Part shown: piece after piece, positions 1 to 8,173 of the stretch | Position numbering within the stretch: the stretch's first letter is position 1 | Layout of the letters: the number at the start of each line of letters is the position of its first letter | Assembly (NCBI RefSeq): GCF_029870285.1 | Contig: NZ_JACSYA010000003.1 | Span: forward strand, 186,001 to 250,000 | Length of the DNA: 64,000 bases | Origin: Delftia sp. PS-11 | Lineage (GTDB): Bacteria > Pseudomonadota > Gammaproteobacteria > Burkholderiales > Burkholderiaceae_C | Direction: 5' to 3' | Notes under the pieces: generated by a model | What the model was told of the DNA's origin: nothing | Databases searched by the model: none | What the model saw: the letters and a program-made list of their open reading frames with translations, nothing else | Program-made: the position numbers and the translations under genes

Positions 1-120
1 TGGCCGTGGCGCACAAGATAGAGCGTTCCCATGCGGCGGATTGTGGACAGCGGCGCGGCCGCTGTTTGTCCTGCGTGCGACTGGCTGGCGCCTTGGCGAC
101 AGGGATACGGTGCCCAGGGC

Positions 121-1146
121 CTAGAGCAGCACCTGGCCTTTGACGCAGTCCACGACATGGCCGCCGATCCACAGGCTGCCGTGCCCGTCTTCGCTCACGT
201 GGACGCGCCCGTCGCGTCCCACGCAGCAGCCCTGGCTGGCAATGTAGGGCGCGCGCAACAGACCTTCGCCGCGCAGCCACAGCGCCAGGCTGGCATTGAG
301 GCTGCCCGTGACAGGATCTTCGGCCACGCCCATGGGACTGGCAAAGCCGCGCACTTCCAGGTTGGGCGGCACCCCGCCGGGCGACGCTTCGCCGGGCGGC
401 ACCCCGCTGGGCGACACACCGCTGGGCGACACACCGCTGGGCGGCACTCCGCCGGACATGCGCTGTCCTGTTGCAAAGGCGCGCGCCTCGCGGCTGCTGC
501 GGCCGATCAGGGCCGGTGCCGCCTGTGCATCGCCATAAAGGGCGCAGGCACCCACCTTGGCATTCAACGCCTTCAGGCGTGCATGGTCAGGCTCCAGCGC
601 CAGCACCTGGTCGGGATCCTCGAAGAGCACGCCCATCCAGCGCGGACCGTTGTCCAGCCAGGCCGCGCGCAGGATCTGCTGCGGCGCCACGCCCAGCGCC
701 TGGGCCACGTCAGCCAGCAGGGCTGGCTCCACGGCGCTGATGGCGGTGGGCGGCGCCTCGAAGGCCAGGCGCCCGTCCTGGCGCACGATGCCGATCAATC
801 CTTTGGCGCATTCCTGGACGATGCGCTGCGGCTGCCGTGGCATGCCGCCATGCGCCAGCCAGGCATGGCAGCTGCCCAGCGTGGGGTGGCCCGCAAAAGG
901 CAGCTCGCCGCCCGGCGTGAAGATGCGCACGCGGTAGTCGGCGCCTGCCGCTTCGCCGGCGGGCGTGGGCGGCAGCACAAAGGTGGTTTCCGATAGGTTG
1001 GTCCAGGCTGCGAAGGACTGCATCTGCGCATCGCTCAGGCCCGTGGCGTCAAGCACCACGGCCAGTGGATTTCCCATGTAGGGCCGGGCCGTGAATACGT
1101 CCACAGTCATGAAAGGGCGCTGGCGGGGATCTGGAGTGGAAATCAT
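121..1146 (-). CDS. PhzF-family isomerase/epimerase-like protein with repeat insert
   Basis: A 341-residue protein of the PhzF (phenazine biosynthesis-like, diaminopimelate epimerase fold) family. Visible family signatures are [18 protein letters not shown] (14-31), the NLSETTF segment holding the family's catalytic Glu (E53), [16 protein letters not shown] (76-91) and EDPVTGS (276-282). These enzymes are cytosolic and catalyse proton-shift isomerisation of small amino or hydroxy acids; the substrate here cannot be told. It is somewhat longer than usual because a pentapeptide-type repeat (residues about 232-261) sits in the linker just before the second-half EDPVTGS motif. The start at 1146 has a poor ribosome site; the ATG at 1110 (MTVDVF) is an alternative. 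Its neighbour is a separately terminated aminotransferase on the same strand. Confidence 0.85.
   Translation of the reverse strand: MISTPDPRQRPFMTVDVFTARPYMGNPLAVVLDATGLSDAQMQSFAAWTNLSETTFVLPPTPAGEAAGADYRVRIFTPGGELPFAGHPTLGSCHAWLAHGGMPRQPQRIVQECAKGLIGIVRQDGRLAFEAPPTAISAVEPALLADVAQALGVAPQQILRAAWLDNGPRWMGVLFEDPDQVLALEPDHARLKALNAKVGACALYGDAQAAPALIGRSSREARAFATGQRMSGGVPPSGVSPSGVSPSGVPPGEASPGGVPPNLEVRGFASPMGVAEDPVTGSLNASLALWLRGEGLLRAPYIASQGCCVGRDGRVHVSEDGHGSLWIGGHVVDCVKGQVLL
364..453 (-). repeat. Six 15-bp tandem repeats inside the PhzF-like gene
   Basis: Six consecutive 15-bp units, variants of GGGCGACACACCGCT on the plus strand, start at 364, 379, 394, 409, 424 and 439. Two adjacent units (409 and 424) are identical. 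Read on the coding minus strand they give five-residue units of the kind [10 protein letters not shown] and GEASP. The length is a multiple of three, so unit gain or loss keeps the frame. This looks like a slippage-prone minisatellite in a protein linker. Confidence 0.9.
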
Positions 1147-1182
1147 GGTGCGGGACGGGTGCGCAAGTGGCGGTTGGCGATG

Positions 1183-1207
1183 AAAAAAGCCGGCAGCAAG
1201 CCGGCTT
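1183..1207 (-). terminator. Rho-independent terminator of the aminotransferase gene
   Basis: An 8-bp perfect stem (AAGCCGGC at 1187-1194 and GCCGGCTT at 1200-1207) with a 5-nt loop is followed on the minus strand by a run of T. It lies 22 bp past the aminotransferase stop at 1229 and before the PhzF-like gene, so the two minus-strand genes are probably separate transcription units. Confidence 0.8.
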
Positions 1208-1228
1208 GTGCAGGCAGCCGCTGCGGCG

Positions 1229-2413
1229 TCAGGCTGGCAGCTGCGAGCGAATGGCGTCGGCCAGGGCGGCGATGCCCTTGTCGATCTGCTCGGCCGACAC
1301 CGTCACAAACGACAGGCGCAGCGTGTTGGCCTGGGCCTCGCCGGCGTAGAACGGCGCGCCGGGCACGAAGGCCATGCCACGGTCCACGGCAGCGGGCAGC
1401 AGCTTTTGCGCATCCATGCCCTGAGGCAGGCGCACCCACAGGAACATGCCGCCGACCGGGCGGGTCCACTGCACGTCCAGGCCCGCCATCCGGGTCTCCA
1501 GTGCGGCCAGCATGGCGTCGCGCTGCTGCTTGTACATGGCGCGGATGGTGGGCACATGGCGCTCGAGGAAGCCGTCCTTGATGACTTCGGAGACCACGCG
1601 CTGGTTGAAGCCCGGCGTGTGCAGATCGGCAGCCTGCTTGGCCTGCAGCAGCTTGTTGTAGACGGACTTGGGCGCCACAAGGAAGCCGATGCGCAGGCCG
1701 GGGGCCAGCACCTTGGAGAACGAGCCCAGGTAGATCACGCCTTCGGGGTTGCGCGCGGCCAGCGGCAGCGGCGGCTGCTCCTCGAACCACAGGTCGCCGT
1801 AGGGGTTGTCCTCGATCAGGGGAATGTCGAGCTCGCGCGCCTTGTCCGACAGGGCCTGGCGGCGGGCATCGGCCATGGTGCGGCCCGTGGGGTTCTGGAA
1901 GTTGGGCAGCACATAGGCCAGGCGGGCCTTGTCGGCGCCGGTGCCAACCTTGGCGGCAAAGTCTTCGACGATGATGCCCTCGTCATCGCTGTCCACGCCC
2001 ACGGCCACGGGCTCCTGGGGCGCGAAGGCCTGCAGCGCGCCCAGGTAGGTGGGCTTTTCGACCAGCATGCGGCTGCCACGGTCCAGGAAGACCTTGCCGA
2101 TCAGGTCCAGTGCCTGCTGCGAGCCCGTGGTGATCAGCACCTGGTCGGGGTCCACTTCCCACGGCAGAAAGTCGGCCACTGCCTGACGCAGCGGGGCGAA
2201 GCCTTCGCTGGTCGCGTATTGCAGGGCCGATGCGCCGTCGCGCTGCATCACGGTCTGGCAGGCCTCGGTGAACGCGTCCAGCGGAAATGTCTTGGGCGAG
2301 GGCAGGCCGCCGGCCATGCTGATGATGCCGGGACGGTCGGTGAGCTTGAGGATTTCGCGGATGGCGGAGGGGTTCATCTTGGCAGCACGGTCTGCCAGCG
2401 TCCAGGTCGTCAT
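1229..2413 (-). CDS. Fold-type I PLP-dependent aminotransferase (MocR/2-aminoadipate transaminase-like)
   Basis: A 394-residue class I/II aminotransferase. The N-terminal pattern ([18 protein letters not shown], 31-48), NPTG (174-177), the EDNPYGDL acid motif with D202, and SFSK with the PLP-binding lysine K234 followed by APGLRIGF are all present, so it should be active. This subgroup acts on 2-aminoadipate, aromatic or branched-chain amino acids with 2-oxoacids in the cytosol. The open frame extends upstream to 2692, but similarity begins at [12 protein letters not shown], so the ATG at 2413 is chosen. No DNA-binding domain is fused, unlike the MocR protein at 3518-4969. Substrate is unassigned. 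Confidence 0.88.
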   Translation of the reverse strand: MTTWTLADRAAKMNPSAIREILKLTDRPGIISMAGGLPSPKTFPLDAFTEACQTVMQRDGASALQYATSEGFAPLRQAVADFLPWEVDPDQVLITTGSQQALDLIGKVFLDRGSRMLVEKPTYLGALQAFAPQEPVAVGVDSDDEGIIVEDFAAKVGTGADKARLAYVLPNFQNPTGRTMADARRQALSDKARELDIPLIEDNPYGDLWFEEQPPLPLAARNPEGVIYLGSFSKVLAPGLRIGFLVAPKSVYNKLLQAKQAADLHTPGFNQRVVSEVIKDGFLERHVPTIRAMYKQQRDAMLAALETRMAGLDVQWTRPVGGMFLWVRLPQGMDAQKLLPAAVDRGMAFVPGAPFYAGEAQANTLRLSFVTVSAEQIDKGIAALADAIRSQLPA

Positions 2414-2716
2414 AAAAAACAGTTCTCTATCTCTGCGGTGCCCGCCATGCGGGCGGGCTGTATGTGTTGCCACGCCGTCGTGGGGCATGGGCCGGCCGCA
2501 TGCGAAGAGCGGTGTGCTCTTGTGCCGGCAATAAGGGTTACGACCTGCGCAAGCATGAACGGAACAGGCAGCTGGCTCTGGGGCGCGGCGCACAGCCGTA
2601 TTCTGTTTGCGTAAGTCCTGAGGGTATTTTGTCGCGGCTTTGACGGGTTTGCGCATCCTCCCTTCAATAGCAGGGCGGGCCAGTACGGCCATTGCCGGGG
2701 CCGGGATGGCAGACCC
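2414..2716. other. Intergenic region upstream of the aminotransferase
   Basis: About 300 bases between the LysE-type gene stop and the aminotransferase start, both on the minus strand. It must carry the aminotransferase promoter. I see no convincing -35/-10 pair, terminator, RNA gene or repeat. The open frames here on both strands look like GC-driven artefacts. Confidence 0.5.
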
Positions 2717-3316
2717 TCATGCGGCAGCCATCCACAGCGCCGTCAGCGCCAGCAGCGCCGCCATGGCGCGGTTGAACCACAGCAGCCGCCTGCCCTGGGC
2801 CAGCCAGCCGCGCAGCAGCGCGCCCACGCAGGCATAGAGCAGGTTGCTGAAAAAAGCGTAGGCGGCCATGATGGGCAGCACCACGGCCAGGCGTGCCGCC
2901 ATGTCCTCGCGGCCTGCGAGCCAGCCCGCCACGATGGCCAGCGCCAGCAGCCAGGCCTTGATATTGACGAACTGCAGGCCCACGCCCTGCCAGAATCCGA
3001 CGCGCAGGGACTGGCCTGTGGCCGAAGCCATACGGGCGCTGCCGCTCAGGCGCCAGGCCATCCACAGCAGATAGGCAATGCCCGTGGCCTTGATCAGCCA
3101 CAGCAGCGCGGGCGCTGCCAGCACGGCAGCGCCTATGCCTGCCGTGCTCAGCACCAGCAGCACGCACCAGCCCACGGGCACGGCGGCGACAAAGCGCATC
3201 GCACAGCGCAGTCCCTGATTGGCGGCCAGCGCCGTGGACAAAGCGGTATTGGGGCCTGGGCTGAAACTCATGGAGGCAGCCAGCAGCAGCAGGGCAGTCA
3301 GTTCGGACGGTGGCAT
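2717..3316 (-). CDS. LysE/RhtB-family amino-acid exporter
   Basis: A 199-residue, strongly hydrophobic protein with the LysE/RhtB signature near the N terminus (SMSFSPGPNTALSTALAANQGLR) and about six membrane segments. The length matches the family (about 200-210). Members export amino acids or homoserine-lactone-like compounds across the inner membrane. The start at 3316 (MPPSELTALLLL) is preferred because hydrophobic sequence begins there; an upstream ATG at 3352 would add 12 polar residues. It is transcribed divergently from a MocR regulator with palindromic sequences between them, so control of this exporter by that regulator is a natural inference. Confidence 0.85.
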   Translation of the reverse strand: MPPSELTALLLLAASMSFSPGPNTALSTALAANQGLRCAMRFVAAVPVGWCVLLVLSTAGIGAAVLAAPALLWLIKATGIAYLLWMAWRLSGSARMASATGQSLRVGFWQGVGLQFVNIKAWLLALAIVAGWLAGREDMAARLAVVLPIMAAYAFFSNLLYACVGALLRGWLAQGRRLLWFNRAMAALLALTALWMAAA

Positions 3317-3430
3317 GGGGCGCCGCGATGGTCTCCGGGCAGTCGTTGGCAAAGGCTGCCGTGGCCTTGCCGGTGGAGGGGCAGGCGGGCCGTTCTTGCA
3401 GCGTGAAGGCTATGAATGTATAGCGCAGAC

Positions 3431-3496
3431 CTGTACAGTGCCAATACAGTTGAACCCTCAATGGCAGATTCTGTATCGCTGGCTGTCCCGATACAG
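3431..3496. promoter_or_regulatory. Candidate MocR operator: two dyads in the lysE/mocR intergenic region
   Basis: A perfect inverted repeat CTGTATCG (3471-3478) / CGATACAG (3489-3496) with a 10-bp spacer lies just before the regulator start. A related weaker dyad, CTGTA (3431-3435) / TACAG (3445-3449), lies upstream. The shared core CTGTA/TACAG in two sites between divergent genes is what a dimeric GntR-type wHTH protein would bind. The ATG at 3461 would put the first dyad inside the coding sequence, another reason to start the regulator at 3518. Confidence 0.6.
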
Positions 3497-3517
3497 TGCC
3501 CATCCGGTGACCTCTCC

Positions 3518-4969
3518 ATGCCTGTCCTTCTTTCGCGCCTGGCGCCCCAGACCCTGAGCACCCAGCTGGCCGAACGCATCGGCGAGCGCATCCGCATGCG
3601 CCTGCTGCCTGCCGGCGCGCGCCTGCCCTCGGTGCGCGAGTGCGCGCGCCAGCAGGGCGTGAGCACCCATACGGTGGTGGCCGCTTATGACCTGCTGCAG
3701 GCCCAGGGCCTGGTCGAGGCCCGCCCGCAAAGCGGATTTTTCGTGCGCGACTTCGTGCAGGAGGCGCCTTTGCTGCAGTCCGCGCCTGCGCGCACGGCTG
3801 CGCACGATGGCGCGGCCAGCATCCCGCAGGGCACGCGCATCAATGCCTCCATGCTGGTGCGCGGCATGTTCCACCAGAGCGTGGGCGGCAAGCCCCAGCC
3901 GGGCACGGGCGTGCTGCCAGCCGAATGGCTGGAGGCTGGTTTTCTGGGGGCGGCCATGCGCCGGGCCAGCTCGGGCAGCTCCCTGCATGACAGCTGCGTG
4001 CGCTACGGCGATCCGCTGGGCGACATCCATCTGCGCGAGGCCCTGTCGCGGCGCCTGGCCCGTCTGGGCCTGGTGGCGGCGCCGCAGCACATCATCACCA
4101 CCATGGGCGCCACCCATGCGCTGGACGTGATCAGCCGCGCGCTGCTGCGGCCCGGCGACCCGGTCATGGTCGAGGAGCCGGGCTGGACGGTGGAATTCGC
4201 CCGGCTGGTTTCGCTGGGCATGCGCGTGCTGCCTGTGCCGCGCGGCCCCGATGGCCCGGACCTGGCCGTCATGCAGCGCTACTGCGAAAGCTGCTCCCCC
4301 AAGATCTATGTGAGCGTCAGCGTGCTGCACAACCCCACGGGCTACAGCCTGTCGCCCGCCAGTGCCCATGAAGTGCTGCAGCTGGCACGGCGCTTTGGCT
4401 TCTATGTGGTGGAGGATGACACCTATGGCGACATCGCGCCCGACCATGCGGCGCGCGTGACGGTGCTGGACCGGCTCAGCCACAGCATCTATGTGAGCGG
4501 TTTCGCCAAACTGCTGGTGCCCAACTGGCGCGTGGGCTATCTTGCGCCGCCGCCAGCCCTGGTCGAGCGGCTGGTGGACACCAAGCTGCTGTCCACGCTG
4601 ACCACGCCATCGCTGATGGAAAGGGCGCTGGCCCACTGCATGGAGCAGGGCCAGCTGCGCCGCCATGCCGACCGCCTGCGCCAGCATCTGGCCAAGGCCC
4701 GCACGCGCAGCGTGGCGCTGGCGCAGCAGGCCGGCGCCCGCTTCGCGTCTGAGCCCGCCGGCATGTTCGGCTGGGTGGACACCGGCGTGGACACCGAGAC
4801 CCTGGCCCAGCGCCTGCTCGACGAAGGCTACCTGATTGCGCCCGGCGCCATGTTCCACGCGGGCCGCCAGCCCAGCACCTGCATGCGCATCAACTTCGCC
4901 ACCACCCAGGAGCCCGCCTTCTGGCGCATCTTCGAGCGTGAAGTCAGGTCACTGCGCGGCAGCGCATAG
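3518..4969 (+). CDS. MocR-type transcriptional regulator (GntR wHTH fused to aminotransferase domain)
   Basis: A 483-residue protein. Residues about 10-80 form a GntR winged helix (RLPSVRECARQQGVSTHTVV), followed by a linker and a fold-type I aminotransferase domain with HNPTG (271-275), VVEDDTYGD (D300) and GFAK with the PLP lysine K331. MocR/PdxR-type proteins sense PLP or amino compounds and regulate neighbouring genes. The start at 3518 is chosen because it follows the dyads and is preceded by GGTGA at 3506-3510; in-frame ATGs at 3416 and 3461 would include the operator region. It diverges from the LysE exporter, its likely target. Its 3' end is only 3 bp from the fliA stop on the other strand. 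Confidence 0.88.
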   Translation: MPVLLSRLAPQTLSTQLAERIGERIRMRLLPAGARLPSVRECARQQGVSTHTVVAAYDLLQAQGLVEARPQSGFFVRDFVQEAPLLQSAPARTAAHDGAASIPQGTRINASMLVRGMFHQSVGGKPQPGTGVLPAEWLEAGFLGAAMRRASSGSSLHDSCVRYGDPLGDIHLREALSRRLARLGLVAAPQHIITTMGATHALDVISRALLRPGDPVMVEEPGWTVEFARLVSLGMRVLPVPRGPDGPDLAVMQRYCESCSPKIYVSVSVLHNPTGYSLSPASAHEVLQLARRFGFYVVEDDTYGDIAPDHAARVTVLDRLSHSIYVSGFAKLLVPNWRVGYLAPPPALVERLVDTKLLSTLTTPSLMERALAHCMEQGQLRRHADRLRQHLAKARTRSVALAQQAGARFASEPAGMFGWVDTGVDTETLAQRLLDEGYLIAPGAMFHAGRQPSTCMRINFATTQEPAFWRIFEREVRSLRGSA

Positions 4970-4972
4970 CGT

Positions 4973-5689
4973 TCAATGCGCCCGCATCTTGGTGCGCAGG
5001 CGCGCGATGGCCTGGCTGTGCAGCTGGCACACGCGGGATTCGGTCACGCCCAGCACAGCGGCGATTTCCTTGAGGTTCATGTCATGCTCGTAGTACATCC
5101 CCATGATGTACTGCTCGCGCTCGGGCAGGGCCTTGATGGCCTCGACCAGGGCCACGCGCAGCCGTTGGTCGCGCAGCAGCGCGAACGGGTCTGCGCCGCT
5201 GTCGGCCACGTGACGCTCCAGGAAATCCTCGCCATCGTCGCCGTTGGGCGACATGTCTTCCAGGTACACGAGCTGGGTCCCGCGTACCTTGCCCAGCAGC
5301 GACTGGTATTCGTCCAGGCTCATGCCCAGTTCGTCGGCAATTTCCGACTCCATGGGCGTGCGGCACAGGCGCTGCTCCAGGCGGTGCAGCGCATGCTCGA
5401 TGTCCTTCTGGCTCTTGCGCGAGCTGCGGCTCATCCAGTCGCCTTCGCGCAGTTCATCGAGCATGGCGCCGCGGATGCGCTGGCTGGCGAAGGTTTCAAA
5501 TTGCACGCCCTGCTCGCTTTCGAAACGCGACAGAGCGTCGGCCAGGCCGATCATGCCAACCTGGATCAAGTCGTCCAGCTCCACGTTGGGTGGGAGCTTG
5601 GCGATCATGTGCAGTGCGATTCTGCGCACCAGCGGCACATGCCGGCGGATCAGCGCATCGCGGTCGAGTTGGCCTTTGGCTGTGTACAT
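4973..5689 (-). CDS. fliA: Flagellar sigma-28 factor FliA
   Basis: A 238-residue sigma-70-family factor of the FliA type. Region 2 (LDDLIQVGMIGLADALSRFE and FETFASQRIRGAMLDELRE, about 38-82) and region 4 with a C-terminal helix-turn-helix (LKEIAAVLGVTESRVCQLHS) are intact. It directs RNA polymerase to late flagellar genes (flagellin, chemotaxis, flgM) and is held inactive by FlgM until the hook is complete; flgM is at 45833. The start at 5689 (MYTAKGQLDR) matches family proteins, although the frame is open to 5878. It lies 5 bp after the FlhG-like gene at the end of the flhBAFG-fliA unit. Sigma-28-like promoters are visible before flagellin 2 and flgM. Confidence 0.97.
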   Translation of the reverse strand: MYTAKGQLDRDALIRRHVPLVRRIALHMIAKLPPNVELDDLIQVGMIGLADALSRFESEQGVQFETFASQRIRGAMLDELREGDWMSRSSRKSQKDIEHALHRLEQRLCRTPMESEIADELGMSLDEYQSLLGKVRGTQLVYLEDMSPNGDDGEDFLERHVADSGADPFALLRDQRLRVALVEAIKALPEREQYIMGMYYEHDMNLKEIAAVLGVTESRVCQLHSQAIARLRTKMRAH

Positions 5690-5694
5690 GGCAG

Positions 5695-6576
5695 TCAGTG
5701 GCTCCAGACAGAATATGCGGGCAGCGGCGCGAAGCCTGCAGCCAGTGTCTGGCTGCCATGGGGCATCACGCTGCACGCATGGTTGAGCAGGTGCAGTGCC
5801 AGGCGCTGCAGGTCCGGCGCGTGCTGCGCGCGCACCGTCAGCAGCTCGGGCTCGTGGCCCATGTGGCGTTGCGCGCACTGGCGCAGCGCGTCGATCTGCG
5901 CCTGATTGCGCGCCTCGTCCTGGGCACGGCTGCGCACGCTGCTTTGCTTGCGCTTCCAGTCGTAGCCTGCCACGCCATCATCATCATGGGCCTGCCGCAG
6001 CGAGGCCAGCACACAGTGCAGGCCCGCCTGCACGGCCAGTTGCTTGAGCTGGCGGTAACAGCCCAGCATAAGCGGTCCCTGGTCGGGCAGGACCATCAGT
6101 GGCTGAACCGCTTCGTTGGGCAGGATGCGAACCAGCGTATCAGCATCCGCATAGATCATCAGCAGGGCGAAGCCACGCATATGGCGCTGCAGCCAGTCGG
6201 TACAGGTGGTGCCGGCCTTGCGCGCACGCGCGTCAAGCAGTGCAAGGCCCTGGCGTGCCGGCAAAACGGCGACCGAGCGTCCCTGCGGGTCAGGGTGCAG
6301 GCCGGTACGGGCCTGCCAGATGCTTTGCTCCAGCAACTGCTCCAGGCCCGGCATATCGGCACGCTCGCTCTGGCTGCCGTCGAGCACCAGCACGGGATGG
6401 CCCAGCCGCTGCAGGTAATCGCACACAGGCCACAGCAGGGCTTGCTCATTGCTGCCATCAGGGTCGCTGGCACTGTCGCGCAGCATGGCCACCACCCGCA
6501 GGCTGGCGGGAGCCGATGCGCCCGGCTGTCCGTGCAGGCCCATGCCCTGGTGCACGGGGGAGAAGTTCTCAAGCAT
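5695..6576 (-). CDS. FlhG/MinD-like protein lacking the P-loop
   Basis: A 293-residue protein between flhF and fliA, where many polar flagellates encode FlhG (FleN/YlxH), the MinD-type ATPase that limits flagellar number. Several segments fit a degenerate MinD fold: HPVLVLDGSQ, FALLMIYADADTL and QGPLMLGCYRQLKQLAVQAG. The N-terminal deviant Walker A lysine motif (KGGVGKT type) is absent; the corresponding stretch reads SLRVVAMLRDSASDPDG. It overlaps the flhF end by 8 bp, so the two are translationally coupled. I infer a non-ATP-binding FlhG homologue that may act as an FlhF partner. The link to FlhG rests on position and weak pattern only. Confidence 0.65.
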   Translation of the reverse strand: MLENFSPVHQGMGLHGQPGASAPASLRVVAMLRDSASDPDGSNEQALLWPVCDYLQRLGHPVLVLDGSQSERADMPGLEQLLEQSIWQARTGLHPDPQGRSVAVLPARQGLALLDARARKAGTTCTDWLQRHMRGFALLMIYADADTLVRILPNEAVQPLMVLPDQGPLMLGCYRQLKQLAVQAGLHCVLASLRQAHDDDGVAGYDWKRKQSSVRSRAQDEARNQAQIDALRQCAQRHMGHEPELLTVRAQHAPDLQRLALHLLNHACSVMPHGSQTLAAGFAPLPAYSVWSH

Positions 6577-8173
6577 GGCCGACCTCGCTGTCGGTGGCTG
6601 CAGGGCCCGAAGGCGCGAAGAAGAAGTTCAGATCCAGCGACTTGAGGTCGAAGGCCGAACGCGCAGGCGAGCGCATGGAGGCCGCAACCAGCTGCTGGGC
6701 GTCGGCACGCTCCCAGTCTTCGGGCACGCGCTGGCCATTGGTTACGCCGCGCAGCTGCAGCTGGTGGCGGATCAGCGTGTCCACCGAGGGCCCGATCTTC
6801 ACGGCTTCGTCCACCTTGGTCAGGATGGCCTGGTTCGAGCCGCGTGCCTTGAAGGCCTGCATCACATCATCCAGCGCTTCGCCCTGGCCGGCGGCATTCA
6901 CGGCCAGCAGCTTTTGCACGCCGGGCAGATCCAGCACATCCAGGATTTCATCCTTGCGCGGGTCGCGCGGCGCCACGCCTGTGGTGTCGATCAGCACGAT
7001 CTGCTTGTTGGCCAGCAGGCCCAGCAGGTCCTGCAGCGCCGCACGGTCATGGGCCAGGTGGGCCACCATGCCCAGCATGCGGCCATACGAGCGCAGCTGG
7101 TCGTGCGCGCCCACGCGGTAGGTGTCCAGCGTGATCAGGCCCACGCTGGAGGCGCCGTACTTGGCCGCGCACAGGGCAGCGAGCTTGGCGGTGGTGGTGG
7201 TCTTGCCCACGCCTGTGGAGCCGACCAGGGCAAACACGCCGCCCTGCTCGTACAGGGGGGCCTGCTCTGCATCGGTGCGCAGATTGCGCTCGAGCACCTG
7301 CATCAGCCAGCGCACGGAATCGGCCGCCGACAGATCGTGGGGCAGGTGTTCGATCAGCGCGCGCGACAGCGTCGGCGAGTAGCCTGCGCGGATCAGCTTA
7401 TGCGTCAGGCTCGATTGGATGGGGCTCTGGCGGGTCTGGCCCAGCCAGGTCAGCGTGTTGAAACGCTCCTCGATCAGGTCGCGCATGGACTGCAGCTCTT
7501 GCATCAGCGCCTGGGGGCGTGCCGCCGTACCCGCTTCCGTGCGCAGCGGCTCGCGTGCCGGCGCCTCTGCAGAGCCGCGCAGCGGATTGTGGCGGGCCAC
7601 CGAGGCCGACGCAGGCTGTGCTGCGCGCTGGGCGGCGGCAGGCTGCTGTACCGAAGCGTCGCGCAGCGCATCGCCCAGATTGCGGCGCTGGGCAAAGCTG
7701 GGCATCGGCTCATTCATCTCGACCGAAGCCTCGTGGCGGCGGCGCAGCATGCGCTCGCGCACATAGTCCTGGAAGGACAGGGTGCTCATGGCCAGCTGCT
7801 CGGTATCTTCCTGCACGCTCTGGCGCATGCCGGCCAGCTCGGCGCCTGTGTCGGCGGGCTGGGGAACCTGCTGCGCGGCACGCGCCTGCAGCGAAGGTTT
7901 GGCAGCCGGTGCCGGTGCCTGCTTGGGCGTGGCGCGCGGCAACTGGCGTGTGCCCGCGCTTTCCTCTGCGGCGCGGCGCTCCAGCGCCTGCTGCAGCTGT
8001 GCGCCCACGGCCTGTGCCTGCGCTGCATCCAGCGTATCCTCGGCCGTGGCCATGATCTCGACGCCATCGGGCGTGGCCCGGTTGGAGAGGATCAGCGTGC
8101 CCGCTCCGAAAGCCATGCGCGCCTTGGCCAGGGCCTCGCGGGAGGTAGGGGCGTAGAAGCGTTTGATGTTCAT
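6569..8173 (-). CDS. flhF: Flagellar SRP-like GTPase FlhF
   Basis: A 534-residue SRP-type GTPase. The N-terminal part (1-40) carries the typical FlhF opening MNIKRFYAPTSREALAKAR. A long Ala/Gln/Pro-rich basic linker follows (about 50-225), then an N-domain and the G domain with GSTGVGKT (318-325), TLDTYRVGAHDQLRSYG, DTTG (396-399) and LTKVDEA. FlhF marks the cell pole and recruits early flagellar parts such as FliF. Its start overlaps the flhA stop by 4 bp, indicating coupling. Its presence implies polar flagella in this organism. Confidence 0.96.
   Translation of the reverse strand: MNIKRFYAPTSREALAKARMAFGAGTLILSNRATPDGVEIMATAEDTLDAAQAQAVGAQLQQALERRAAEESAGTRQLPRATPKQAPAPAAKPSLQARAAQQVPQPADTGAELAGMRQSVQEDTEQLAMSTLSFQDYVRERMLRRRHEASVEMNEPMPSFAQRRNLGDALRDASVQQPAAAQRAAQPASASVARHNPLRGSAEAPAREPLRTEAGTAARPQALMQELQSMRDLIEERFNTLTWLGQTRQSPIQSSLTHKLIRAGYSPTLSRALIEHLPHDLSAADSVRWLMQVLERNLRTDAEQAPLYEQGGVFALVGSTGVGKTTTTAKLAALCAAKYGASSVGLITLDTYRVGAHDQLRSYGRMLGMVAHLAHDRAALQDLLGLLANKQIVLIDTTGVAPRDPRKDEILDVLDLPGVQKLLAVNAAGQGEALDDVMQAFKARGSNQAILTKVDEAVKIGPSVDTLIRHQLQLRGVTNGQRVPEDWERADAQQLVAASMRSPARSAFDLKSLDLNFFFAPSGPAATDSEVGHA

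Noticed and set aside
48..64. Perfect dyad CAGCGGC/GCCGCTG near the window edge, considered as a terminator
   Set aside because: Only a weak TTTGT follows and no upstream plus-strand gene is visible in the window.
364..453. Short tandem array considered as a CRISPR-like repeat
   Set aside because: Units are 15 bp, contiguous without spacers and in frame within a coding gene.
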